Shown here piece by piece: positions 7,127 to 14,383 of a stretch of DNA of 64,000 bases (positions are counted from its first letter, which is position 1; every line of letters starts with the position of its first letter). The notes under the pieces were generated by a model that ran no database searches, was not told where the DNA came from, and worked only from the letters and a program-made list of their open reading frames with translations. A program made the position numbers and the translations under genes. Source of the DNA: UBA5072 sp046481675 (GTDB lineage Bacteria > Bacteroidota > Bacteroidia > Bacteroidales > UBA10428); the NCBI GenBank assembly GCA_046481675.1, contig JAWOJJ010000045.1, forward strand, positions 1 to 64,000, in the 5' to 3' direction.

Positions 7127-7183
7127 CCCGGTTTAGAATCTGTAGAATTTCAGTGCCTGAAATTCACAGAATTCTTAATCGGG
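7127..7183. repeat. central long hairpin of repeat copy A
   Basis: Outer imperfect stem CCCGGTTTAGAATCTGTA against its partner ending CTTAATCGGG, and a perfect inner stem GAATTTCAG (7145-7153) / CTGAAATTC (7157-7165) with the three-base loop TGC. In copy B the loop is GCA, the reverse complement. Confidence 0.7.
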
Positions 7184-7271
7184 AGAGTTTATTTTCTTGT
7201 GCAGGATGTGAATTGATTTTTAGCCTTTTATCAGCAGCGGCGGCTTTTCCTGCCTGCCGGCAGGCAGGTTG

Positions 7272-7301
7272 GTCACTTTTTGAGCTGTAGCAAAAAGTGA
7301 C
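7272..7301. repeat. GTCACTTTTTG hairpin of repeat copy A
   Basis: GTCACTTTTTG (7272-7282), loop AGCTGTAG, CAAAAAGTGAC (7291-7301): an 11-bp perfect stem. The same stem with another loop is at 52788-52815, and a form split by a long insert is in copy B. Confidence 0.65.
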
Positions 7302-7529
7302 AATAAATAGGCTGTCAACAATACACAAATGATTGTCATTAGCAGTATGCCGAAGTATGACCAGTAGCAAATTCAGCAAGTCGCATGCTTCGACAGGCTC
7401 AACATAACACCTCGACAAGCCAGCCGGCGAGGCAGGCTCAGTGTATCTGTTCATAAATTCTCCTTACCGTTGTTATTAATAAGCAGGAAAACATTATTTT
7501 TAACTCCCAAACACTACTAACTGATTCCT

Positions 7530-8276
7530 ATGTTTTTCCGGTCGGCCATTCTGGCATTGTTGTTGGTTTTTGTTACCCCTTTTATGTATCCGGGTTCGCG
7601 ATACACTGAGCCTGATTTGCAAGCTGCGGCCATTGAAACCGGTTCGCTGCATCATATCCGCGAACTTTATGAATCACTCAACGACACTTCGCTTAAAGCA
7701 GAGGTCTTCTTCTTAGCCATGAAAGGTTACAGGGCTCTTGTAACACAAAACCAGGTGGAGAAGGACAGTCTGCTTTCCATTATTGATTACAGTATGCCCT
7801 CATCCAGGGAGCGTTTCTTTGTGATTAACCTGGCGCGCAAATGTTTGGTTTATAAAACACTGGTTGCCCACGGGCGCAATTCGGGTGAGCTCTATGCCCT
7901 GAGATTCTCAAACAAGGTCCGCTCCCATCAGAGCGCGCTTGGATTTTACATTACCGGGAATCCGTATGTTGGGGGACAGGGGTATTCCATGATCCTCAAC
8001 GGTATTGACACCGGGTACAATGACCAGGCCAGGTTGAGAGCCATAGTGATACATGGTGCCGATTACGCAACTGAGAACTACATCAAACAATACGGAAGGC
8101 TGGGCCGCAGCTTTGGATGTCCGGCCCTGCCTCCAGGTGTGAATAAGGAAATTATCGATCTGATCAAGGAAGGATCTGTGGTATTCGGATTTTACCCAGA
8201 CAGCAATTATCTAAATCAATCCGTTGTGCTTGGTTATCAACCTGCTGACAGGGCATTATCTGTGTCGTATCTTTAG
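7530..8276 (+). CDS. murein L,D-transpeptidase catalytic domain protein (YkuD_2 type)
   Basis: A 248-residue exported protein. An N-terminal hydrophobic segment (about 3-19) is a signal peptide or anchor. The catalytic region has the pattern IVIHGADYATENYIKQYGRL followed by GRSFGCPALP, giving the His and Cys of an L,D-transpeptidase of the PF13645-like family; the S/F-G-C context differs from the SHGC of classical YkuD enzymes. Expected role: periplasmic cross-linking or trimming of peptidoglycan tetrapeptides. It converges on a second, unrelated-subfamily L,D-transpeptidase and the two genes share TTAG at 8273-8276 so that their stop codons overlap. Upstream is the repeat-rich region; no clear promoter seen. 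Confidence 0.87.
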   Translation: MFFRSAILALLLVFVTPFMYPGSRYTEPDLQAAAIETGSLHHIRELYESLNDTSLKAEVFFLAMKGYRALVTQNQVEKDSLLSIIDYSMPSSRERFFVINLARKCLVYKTLVAHGRNSGELYALRFSNKVRSHQSALGFYITGNPYVGGQGYSMILNGIDTGYNDQARLRAIVIHGADYATENYIKQYGRLGRSFGCPALPPGVNKEIIDLIKEGSVVFGFYPDSNYLNQSVVLGYQPADRALSVSYL

Positions 8277-9997
8277 ATTCCTGCTACAGTTGAGAATTTT
8301 TCCAGTTCCTTTTTATCCGTTCCGTAAATGTCCTTGTAGAAAAACAACCTGCCGGCATCGTCCGCTTCGCAGGTAATGTAAAGAATCTCAACAGACAGTT
8401 CCGAGTTCACCCCAAATTCACGATGTTTCCCGGTACGGATCAGGTTTACAATATTGGTAGTATCGGCGTTGATCTGGTGCAGGATGTATCCGGCAAGACG
8501 CTCGGGATGCTGTACGCGAACGCAACCATGTGAAAAGGCCCTCAAATCTTTAGAGAACAGTGATTTCCCTGGCGTATCATGCAGGTAAATGGCATAGGGA
8601 CTCGGAAAAATGAACTTCAGCTGGCCCAGGGAATTATCGGCACCACGGTCCTGCCTGATGGTATAGTTGAAATTGTCGGATGAGATATCGGCCATGTTGA
8701 TTGACTCATAACTAACTGTTTTGTAATCCTTGTCGAGCAGCTGGAAGTTGTTTCTTTTCAGGTAACCGGAATCCGATTTAATTTTCGGAATGATTTCGTT
8801 CATGGTAATGCTTTTAGGCACAAACCAGGTTGGGTTGGCAATCACCTTGTTCATCTGAGACGAAATCACCGGTGTTGGTGTGGAAGGGTGTCCCACGATC
8901 ACCCGGAAGGTATCTACCAGTTTGTTACCCTGGAAGACTTTCATCTGGTAGGCAGGAATATTCACATAGAGCATATTGGCGTTCATGTTTTGTTTCTTTC
9001 TCAGCCTGTCGAGGTTTAAAGCCAGGATCCTGTATTTGTAAAGCATGCTTTGTTCAAGCGCTTCAATGGTGTTTTTTCCCGGCTTGCCATCCGGTTTCAG
9101 GCCATGAAAGTACTGAAATCTTTTCAGGGCCACGGTCAGGTTACCATCAAAGTCGTTGCTGCTGATATACCCGTATTTCTGGAGCGCCATACGAATTTGA
9201 CCATATAAAACAGCAGAGTCTTTGGTTGGATAGGTGATGTTAACCCATTCATCAGTGAGTGTGTTGTTCCGGACAAATTTCCGGCTGGCTGCCTGAAGCC
9301 GAAGGTATTCTATGAATTGTGGCTGAACCGACAGGATGCTATTGGAAAGCGTTTTATTCATTAACCCCGAAGCAAGAGTACCGGGTAATTCTGCCACCCA
9401 GGTTTCCGAAAACAGTGTTGAATCATAGGCGCGATAACCTGCATGGAGATTGACCATCAGTCGGAAGGCCGCTTCGCTGATCAGTACCTCTAGGGCAACA
9501 CCGGTGGTTGACTGCCTGGCCGGCCGGGATATATCTTCCATCCGGAGCTGAAGTTGCCGTATTGCTGCCAAATGGTAACTTGCGGGTTCCAGCCCGTATT
9601 CACGTGAGTTTTCAACCAGTCTGAGGAGCTCCTCTGCACGCTCATTGAGCCCGCAGTGGTGAGTCCATACCGGTTTATAGCCGTTGTCCAGGTAAAATGT
9701 TCTTATTGCACTGATCATCTGCGGAATTTCCCCTTCAATGCGGATCGTGCTGTCTGCTGCATCGGATGTGAGAAAAGCACGAAGTGAGTCAATCGTTTCA
9801 GGATTCAGATACCCGTACTCGGGAAAGTTCTCTTTACCCGGGCTGTGCTGATAACTGGTGCTGATCAGCAGCACTAATGCCACCGGAATAACTGCAATAA
9901 AATACCTGAATGCCCTTTTGTGAAAACAGGTATCGGAGTTGGTTTTGCCATTGTCGGTAAGATGGGTGCTGCAATTGTCAATAACGGTTGTGTTCAT
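8273..9997 (-). CDS. YcbB/LdtD-type L,D-transpeptidase
   Basis: A 574-residue murein L,D-transpeptidase. Seen in order: cytoplasmic N-terminus, one membrane anchor (about 31-47, FIAVIPVALVLLISTS), a scaffold domain, a peptidoglycan-binding domain (about 280-320, YFHGLKPDGKPGKNTIEALE), and the YkuD catalytic domain with HDTPGKSLF and the active site SHGCVRVQHPERLA (about 500-513). This layout is that of YcbB/LdtD enzymes that form 3-3 cross-links in the periplasm. Length is normal. Convergent four-base overlap with the other L,D-transpeptidase gene. No promoter with both boxes was found upstream. Confidence 0.92.
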   Translation of the reverse strand: MNTTVIDNCSTHLTDNGKTNSDTCFHKRAFRYFIAVIPVALVLLISTSYQHSPGKENFPEYGYLNPETIDSLRAFLTSDAADSTIRIEGEIPQMISAIRTFYLDNGYKPVWTHHCGLNERAEELLRLVENSREYGLEPASYHLAAIRQLQLRMEDISRPARQSTTGVALEVLISEAAFRLMVNLHAGYRAYDSTLFSETWVAELPGTLASGLMNKTLSNSILSVQPQFIEYLRLQAASRKFVRNNTLTDEWVNITYPTKDSAVLYGQIRMALQKYGYISSNDFDGNLTVALKRFQYFHGLKPDGKPGKNTIEALEQSMLYKYRILALNLDRLRKKQNMNANMLYVNIPAYQMKVFQGNKLVDTFRVIVGHPSTPTPVISSQMNKVIANPTWFVPKSITMNEIIPKIKSDSGYLKRNNFQLLDKDYKTVSYESINMADISSDNFNYTIRQDRGADNSLGQLKFIFPSPYAIYLHDTPGKSLFSKDLRAFSHGCVRVQHPERLAGYILHQINADTTNIVNLIRTGKHREFGVNSELSVEILYITCEADDAGRLFFYKDIYGTDKKELEKFSTVAGI

Positions 9998-10176
9998 GAT
10001 TCCATCTGTTGGTTTCTGTGATAATATACGGCAGGAAGCCTGCGAAATCCGTTTTTTTTACACCAACATGGAACTGGATTTGATGAAACCGGTAAAAGCA
10101 TAGAGGATATCGTACACAACTGTTTTTCTGTACTTTAGGAGCCCGGCGTCGTCTTCATCATTGAATCTCAATCAAA

Positions 10177-10202
10177 TAAAAAAAGCGGGGTTGCTGCCCC
10201 GC
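10177..10202 (-). terminator. rho-independent terminator
   Basis: On the leftward strand GCGGGG, loop CAGCAA, CCCCGC is followed by a run of eight T (10177-10184). It lies 39 bases past the stop of the gene at 10241 and ends that transcript. Confidence 0.85.
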
Positions 10203-10240
10203 CTGTTGAAACTTATAATAAAAGCTTATTTATCAGTATC

Positions 10241-10930
10241 TTACTTCTTAACCGAAGTCAACACGTTAGATCCTAATAGTTTACCGGCACTGTCATAGGT
10301 TTCGCTTTTCACCATACCGATTCCCTTGGAAAACCATTCCACTCCCTTTGTTTTCATGTTGATCATCATTTTTGTAGCTACATCAAAGGAGATTTTATAG
10401 CATTCGAAAGTTCCTGCAGGTGTGGTAATGCTTTCAACCGCTTCAACTTTCCGGTTGGAAACATTGATGGTCATATTCATCACAGCCATGCCATTTGCCA
10501 GGAAAGACATTTTCATATCACCGCTTTTGAGCAGGTCACCGGCTTTCATGGATGCAGGAATTTCAAGATTACCTCCCTCGATCTTCATCTCCATATCTTT
10601 ATACGATTCCATGGTCTGGGGACTCATCAGGTTTTTCATGTCAATATAATAAACTCCTCCCTCGCAGCGTGCCTTAAGGTCAGCCGATCCCAGGCTCTTG
10701 CCTTTAGCATCAAAGCTTTCAGCAGAAATCACCATCTCGGTTGATCCGGCCGATTTTTTGATGTCTAAAATTTTCTGAACACTTGATCCGCTCAGGTTTC
10801 CTTTTTTATCGTATTGTTTATACTCCAGCTGGGCGTTTACCATATCCGGGTAATACATGGGGCAGTCCTGTGCCATAATACCTGCAAACAGGAAACCTCC
10901 AAGAATTGAAGAGAGAATTGCTTTTTTCAT
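10241..10930 (-). CDS. TapB/DUF3108-like exported protein
   Basis: A 229-residue exported protein. I start it at the ATG at 10930, giving a standard signal peptide MKKAILSSILGGFLFAGIMA with cleavage before QDCPMYYP; an ATG 14 codons earlier is unlikely. The mature part is a beta-rich domain of about 205 residues with repeated short strands (AQLEYKQYDKKGNLSGSSVQ; TTPAGTFECYKISFDVATKM) that resemble DUF3108/TapB-like proteins, where the T-P-A-G-x-F/Y-x-C-Y-K-I motif is common. Probably periplasmic; function unknown. A -7-like box lies at 10960-10967 and a clear terminator follows, so it is a single-gene transcript. Confidence 0.78.
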   Translation of the reverse strand: MKKAILSSILGGFLFAGIMAQDCPMYYPDMVNAQLEYKQYDKKGNLSGSSVQKILDIKKSAGSTEMVISAESFDAKGKSLGSADLKARCEGGVYYIDMKNLMSPQTMESYKDMEMKIEGGNLEIPASMKAGDLLKSGDMKMSFLANGMAVMNMTINVSNRKVEAVESITTPAGTFECYKISFDVATKMMINMKTKGVEWFSKGIGMVKSETYDSAGKLLGSNVLTSVKK

Positions 10931-10959
10931 GTTACTTGTAGTAATAGGTTTTAGTAAGG

Positions 10960-10967
10960 CAAATCTA
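10960..10967 (-). promoter_or_regulatory. -7 box of the gene at 10241-10930
   Basis: TAGATTTG on the leftward strand, about 30 bases before the start codon; the -33 region has no clean TTTG, so this is a partial match. Confidence 0.35.
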
Positions 10968-11077
10968 ACCAATTTATTTCAACCGGAACAGGATGTTTAT
11001 TTCCAATTTGGACTGATATTTGTTCATGATGTACTATCTTTCATGGAGAATCAGGTTAAACAACAAACACCAAAACT

Positions 11078-12706
11078 ATGAAATCAAGGATTATTCTGGT
11101 CATGTCATGTCTCATTTCATTCCTTCCGGGATATGCATCCGACCCTGTTGAGGTAAAATCGCAGATCAGGGAAGTGACTGTTTTTCTGAACGGGGCGCAG
11201 GTGTCGCGCCAGGCAAAGATTTCCCTGTCAAAAGGAATGACAACCCTTGTATTCAGAGAATTGCCTGTAAATATTGACCCCCAGAGCATACAGGCCCGGG
11301 GAGAAGGCAACTTCATCATACTTTCCCTGCTGCACCAGGTGAATTACCTGGCTGGTCAGCGTACTACCGCCCAGGTTAAGCTGCTTCAGGATTCACTCAG
11401 GTTTTACGAGGAAAAAATTGCCTTTACCGGCAGCATGCAATCTGTGATGAAGAGTGAGGAAGAGCTGCTGATTGCCAACCGCGATTTAGGAGGCAGTGAA
11501 AAAGGAGTAACCATGATTGAACTCAAAACAGCCGCCGATTTTTACCGGGCACGGCTTACTGAAATCAAAAAAGAACAGTTGAAGTTGAACCGTGATGCGG
11601 AACTATTCAAAGAAAAAGCAGACAAAGTGCGTGCCCAGCTCGATGTGTTGAATGCCAGAATGAAAAGGCCCACATCAGAGGTGCTTGTGAACGTATCGTG
11701 CAACGAGGCCACATCAGCAGGCGTTGTATTGACCTATGCAGTTTATGATGCACGGTGGAATCCCAATTATGATGTAAGGGCCAAAGATGTGCAGAGTCCG
11801 GTTCAGCTGTTCTACAATGCCCGTGTGTCGCAAAACACCGGTGAAGACTGGAGCAACATCAACCTGAAACTATCCACGGCGAATCCACGGCAAAGAGGCG
11901 AAAAGCCGAACCTTCAGCCCTGGTATGTTGATTTTGAGCAACAGATCAGCGATTTGGGTCAATATAACGTAGCCAGGCCGGGTGCTGCCAAAAGAACATA
12001 CATGGCTCCCGTTGTTGCAGATGCCATGCAAATGGAAATTGCTGTTGCAGAAGAAGCTGCCGTAACAGCTGCAACTTATACCGAAGTAAATGAAAACCAG
12101 ACCAACCTGGAGTTCAACATCAAACTGCCTTACGACATCCCCTCGGACAACAAGGAATATACCATCAACATCCAGGATTTCAGTCTTCCGGCTTTTTATG
12201 AATATTACTGTGCTCCCAAGCTCGACCGCGAAGCATTTTTGCTGGCACGGATTACAGGATGGGAGAACTACAACCTGTTGTCGGGCGAAATGAACCTGTT
12301 CTTCGAAGGAACATACGTGGGTAAGTCATTTCTGAACGTAAGGAATACCAATGACACGCTCGATCTGTCACTGGGGCGCGACCGCGGAATCATTGTCACC
12401 CGTGTGAAAATGAAGGATTATACGGAAGAAAAAACCATTGGCAGCAACAAGAGAGAGACCCGGGCCTGGGAAATCACCATCCGCAACAATAAGAAGCAGT
12501 TGTTGAACCTTTGGCTTGAAGACCAGTTACCTGTTTCCATGAACAAGGATATTGAAGTGGAACCCCTTGATTTTTCGGGAGGAAAACTCAACAAGGAAAC
12601 CGGCCGCATTTCATGGAAACTGAAAATGGAACCTGCAACAGAAAAGAAAGTAAGGGTATCCTTTGCCATCAAATACCCCAAGGATCAACGGGTTTATATT
12701 GATTAA
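11078..12706 (+). CDS. MuiA-family (DUF4140/DUF4139) exported protein
   Basis: A 542-residue protein with signal peptide MKSRIILVMSCLISFLPGYA. The N-terminal DUF4140 region (about 25-125; QIREVTVFLNGAQVSRQAKI) is followed by a coiled coil (about 130-200) and the DUF4139 beta-rich domain (about 205-540; VVLTYAVYDARWNPNYDVRA and the closing WKLKMEPATEKKVRVSFAIK). This is the architecture of proteins annotated as mucoidy inhibitor MuiA. Location is periplasm or outer membrane; the molecular role is not known. Internal alanine-rich stretch AVAEEAAVTAATY links subdomains. It converges on the nitroreductase gene with a nine-base gap and no terminator between. Confidence 0.9.
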   Translation: MKSRIILVMSCLISFLPGYASDPVEVKSQIREVTVFLNGAQVSRQAKISLSKGMTTLVFRELPVNIDPQSIQARGEGNFIILSLLHQVNYLAGQRTTAQVKLLQDSLRFYEEKIAFTGSMQSVMKSEEELLIANRDLGGSEKGVTMIELKTAADFYRARLTEIKKEQLKLNRDAELFKEKADKVRAQLDVLNARMKRPTSEVLVNVSCNEATSAGVVLTYAVYDARWNPNYDVRAKDVQSPVQLFYNARVSQNTGEDWSNINLKLSTANPRQRGEKPNLQPWYVDFEQQISDLGQYNVARPGAAKRTYMAPVVADAMQMEIAVAEEAAVTAATYTEVNENQTNLEFNIKLPYDIPSDNKEYTINIQDFSLPAFYEYYCAPKLDREAFLLARITGWENYNLLSGEMNLFFEGTYVGKSFLNVRNTNDTLDLSLGRDRGIIVTRVKMKDYTEEKTIGSNKRETRAWEITIRNNKKQLLNLWLEDQLPVSMNKDIEVEPLDFSGGKLNKETGRISWKLKMEPATEKKVRVSFAIKYPKDQRVYID

Positions 12707-12715
12707 AAAAGCCGG

Positions 12716-13333
12716 CTACTCAAATATTTCCATTGATTCGGCCAGGTTGGGTTTTGCCTTGGGTTTATGTTGCGAGCTGGGTTTACCGATGACCACGAAA
12801 GCAAGCGCTTTTTCAGGTTCGCTGATTTTAAGCATTTTTTCAATTTCCCTGCGTGCAAACATGGCCCCGCTCAGCCAGCATGCGCCGTATCCCATATCCA
12901 CTGCCGCGAGCAGAATATTTTGAATACTTGCGCCGGCACTTTGAATATCGGGATGATTGCGCAACAGGTTAATTTCATCATGTGAAAGTTCAACCGCACT
13001 TTCAAGAACGGTTACATAGGGTTTTGTAACCAACACAAGCAATGCCGGTGCATCTTTGAAGAAGGTAGAAAACCAGGTAACCTGCTTTTTCACATTGGCA
13101 GCAGCAATAGATTTTGAAGCCGGCAATTCTTCAATTTTATGTGTCACCACATCAGCTATCTCGTTGAGCAATTTGCGGTTGGTCACTGCTATATAACGCC
13201 AGGGTTGAAAATTGTTCACACTGGGAGCCAGCCCCCCCAATCTGACCATTTCACGGATGTCGGCCATGTCCACTTTTTCATCGCTGAACACCCTTATGCT
13301 GGTGCGGGCTTCAATTGCTGCTTTAAGTTCCAT
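12716..13333 (-). CDS. nitroreductase-family FMN oxidoreductase
   Basis: A 205-residue flavoprotein of the nitroreductase superfamily. The FMN phosphate-binding N-terminus is MELKAAIEARTSIRVFSDEK (R-T/R-S-x-R-x-F pattern), followed by GGLAPSVNNFQPWRYIAV (A-P-S-x-x-N-x-Q-P-W) and the C-terminal loop GYGACWLSG typical of the fold. Cytosolic, probably dimeric; uses NAD(P)H to reduce quinones, nitro compounds or other acceptors. Substrate cannot be assigned. Start at 13333 puts the family N-terminus first; an ATG six codons earlier (13351) is possible. Confidence 0.88.
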   Translation of the reverse strand: MELKAAIEARTSIRVFSDEKVDMADIREMVRLGGLAPSVNNFQPWRYIAVTNRKLLNEIADVVTHKIEELPASKSIAAANVKKQVTWFSTFFKDAPALLVLVTKPYVTVLESAVELSHDEINLLRNHPDIQSAGASIQNILLAAVDMGYGACWLSGAMFARREIEKMLKISEPEKALAFVVIGKPSSQHKPKAKPNLAESMEIFE

Positions 13334-13480
13334 AGTATTACATATTTTCATCTAATATAAAATAATTTTACCTAAAAATGAAACCAATAGGTACAAATAA
13401 TGGTAGACAAGTATATTCACCTGCCTGCTATTTTTTTGGTCGGGATATGAGTGAGCACCACACATATTTTGTGTTTTAGT

Positions 13481-14320
13481 ATGATGGTATCTGATCAGGA
13501 TTATCAACTCTTTGTGTATGCCTTGAAGAATTCTTCAAAGTACGACTTCAGTCAGTATTCCGAAAAATCGTTGAAGCGAAGGATATTGAAGGTGCTTACC
13601 GACCATTCTCTGAATATCACCACGTTGATTTCCAAAATAAAGACGGACCCGGAGTTTGTTGAAAAAATGGTGAAGGAAATCACTGTGAATACCACCGAGC
13701 TTTTCCGCGACCCACAGGTATGGCAGGCCATCCGGTTTAACATTTTACCCAGGTTCAAAAACAATTCTGTGATCAACATATGGCATGCCGGTTGCTCCAC
13801 AGGCCAGGAAGTGTATTCCATGCTGATTCTTCTGAATGAGCTTGGCATGCTTGAAAAAGCCCGGGTATATGCAACCGATATCAATACCGATGTAATGGAT
13901 GCCGCCAAACAAGGGGAATACAAGTACCGCTTTAACCTGGCCTACCTTGATAACTTTGATAAAGTGATCAAGGAAAACCCCTATAATTATGAGGAATACA
14001 ATGATGTTCCTTATGAGAAATACCTGCAATTGGACAAAGCCAACGACACCATTAAACTGTTGCCTTTCCTGAGAGAAAAACCGGTATTTAAAAAACACGA
14101 CCTGGTAGTTGACACCAATACGCTGTATGTGAAATTCGATCTGATCCTGTGCCGGAATGTGATTATTTATTTCAATTACAATTTGCAATGCCGGGTTTTT
14201 GACCTGTTTCACCAGAGTTTGTACGACACCGGTTGTCTTGTTTTAGGAATGCATGAAACAATTCTGGGAGCGCATGCATCGAAATTTCAAAAAAAAGGGC
14301 ATGCTTACTTTAAAAATTAA
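13481..14320 (+). CDS. CheR-type protein-glutamate methyltransferase (intact)
   Basis: A 279-residue SAM-dependent CheR. The N-terminal helical domain (about 1-70) has DFSQYSEKSLKRRILKVL, and TVNTTELFRDPQVW leads into the methyltransferase domain. The SAM motif is AGCSTGQEVYSMLIL (about 100-114), the acidic ribose-binding residue is in VYATDINTDVMDAA, and LCRNVIIYF is present, so it looks catalytically competent. CheR methylates glutamates on receptor-like coiled coils. No classical chemoreceptor or CheA/CheW is in the window, so the substrate is probably one of the neighbouring sensors. First gene of the long rightward locus. Start placed at the double ATG (13481); an ATG ten codons earlier (13451) adds residues not expected in the family. 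Confidence 0.9.
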   Translation: MMVSDQDYQLFVYALKNSSKYDFSQYSEKSLKRRILKVLTDHSLNITTLISKIKTDPEFVEKMVKEITVNTTELFRDPQVWQAIRFNILPRFKNNSVINIWHAGCSTGQEVYSMLILLNELGMLEKARVYATDINTDVMDAAKQGEYKYRFNLAYLDNFDKVIKENPYNYEEYNDVPYEKYLQLDKANDTIKLLPFLREKPVFKKHDLVVDTNTLYVKFDLILCRNVIIYFNYNLQCRVFDLFHQSLYDTGCLVLGMHETILGAHASKFQKKGHAYFKN

Positions 14321-14383
14321 GACAGTTACGATATATTTGATTAAATTGAATACCAAAAGATTGTTTTTTCAAAACAGGGGACA

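Larger units (their letters stand above)
7040..7318. repeat. dispersed intergenic repeat, copy A
   Basis: About 280 bases that match 53023-53319 almost base for base over three blocks: GATCCGCCTCTGAGAAAAGG onward, the central block around 7108-7245 (TAAGAAAATATGTTTGATCC through CAGCAGCGGCGGCT), and the end with the GTCACTTTTT...AAAAAGTGAC stem. Between the blocks, each copy holds a different small palindrome: here GGCAGGCCTGCC (near 7080) and CCTGCCTGCCGGCAGGCAGG (near 7249-7268). No transposase or reading frame is associated, so it is a non-coding repeat, possibly mobilised in trans or structural. Confidence 0.75.

Noticed and set aside
7164..7454. 96-codon leftward reading frame
   Set aside because: Translation of the dispersed repeat and of CTTCGACAGGCTCA-type repeats; the frame is not conserved in copy B.
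13451..13480. Longer start for the first CheR
   Set aside because: Ten extra residues (MSTTHILCFS) precede a double ATG that fits the family N-terminus.
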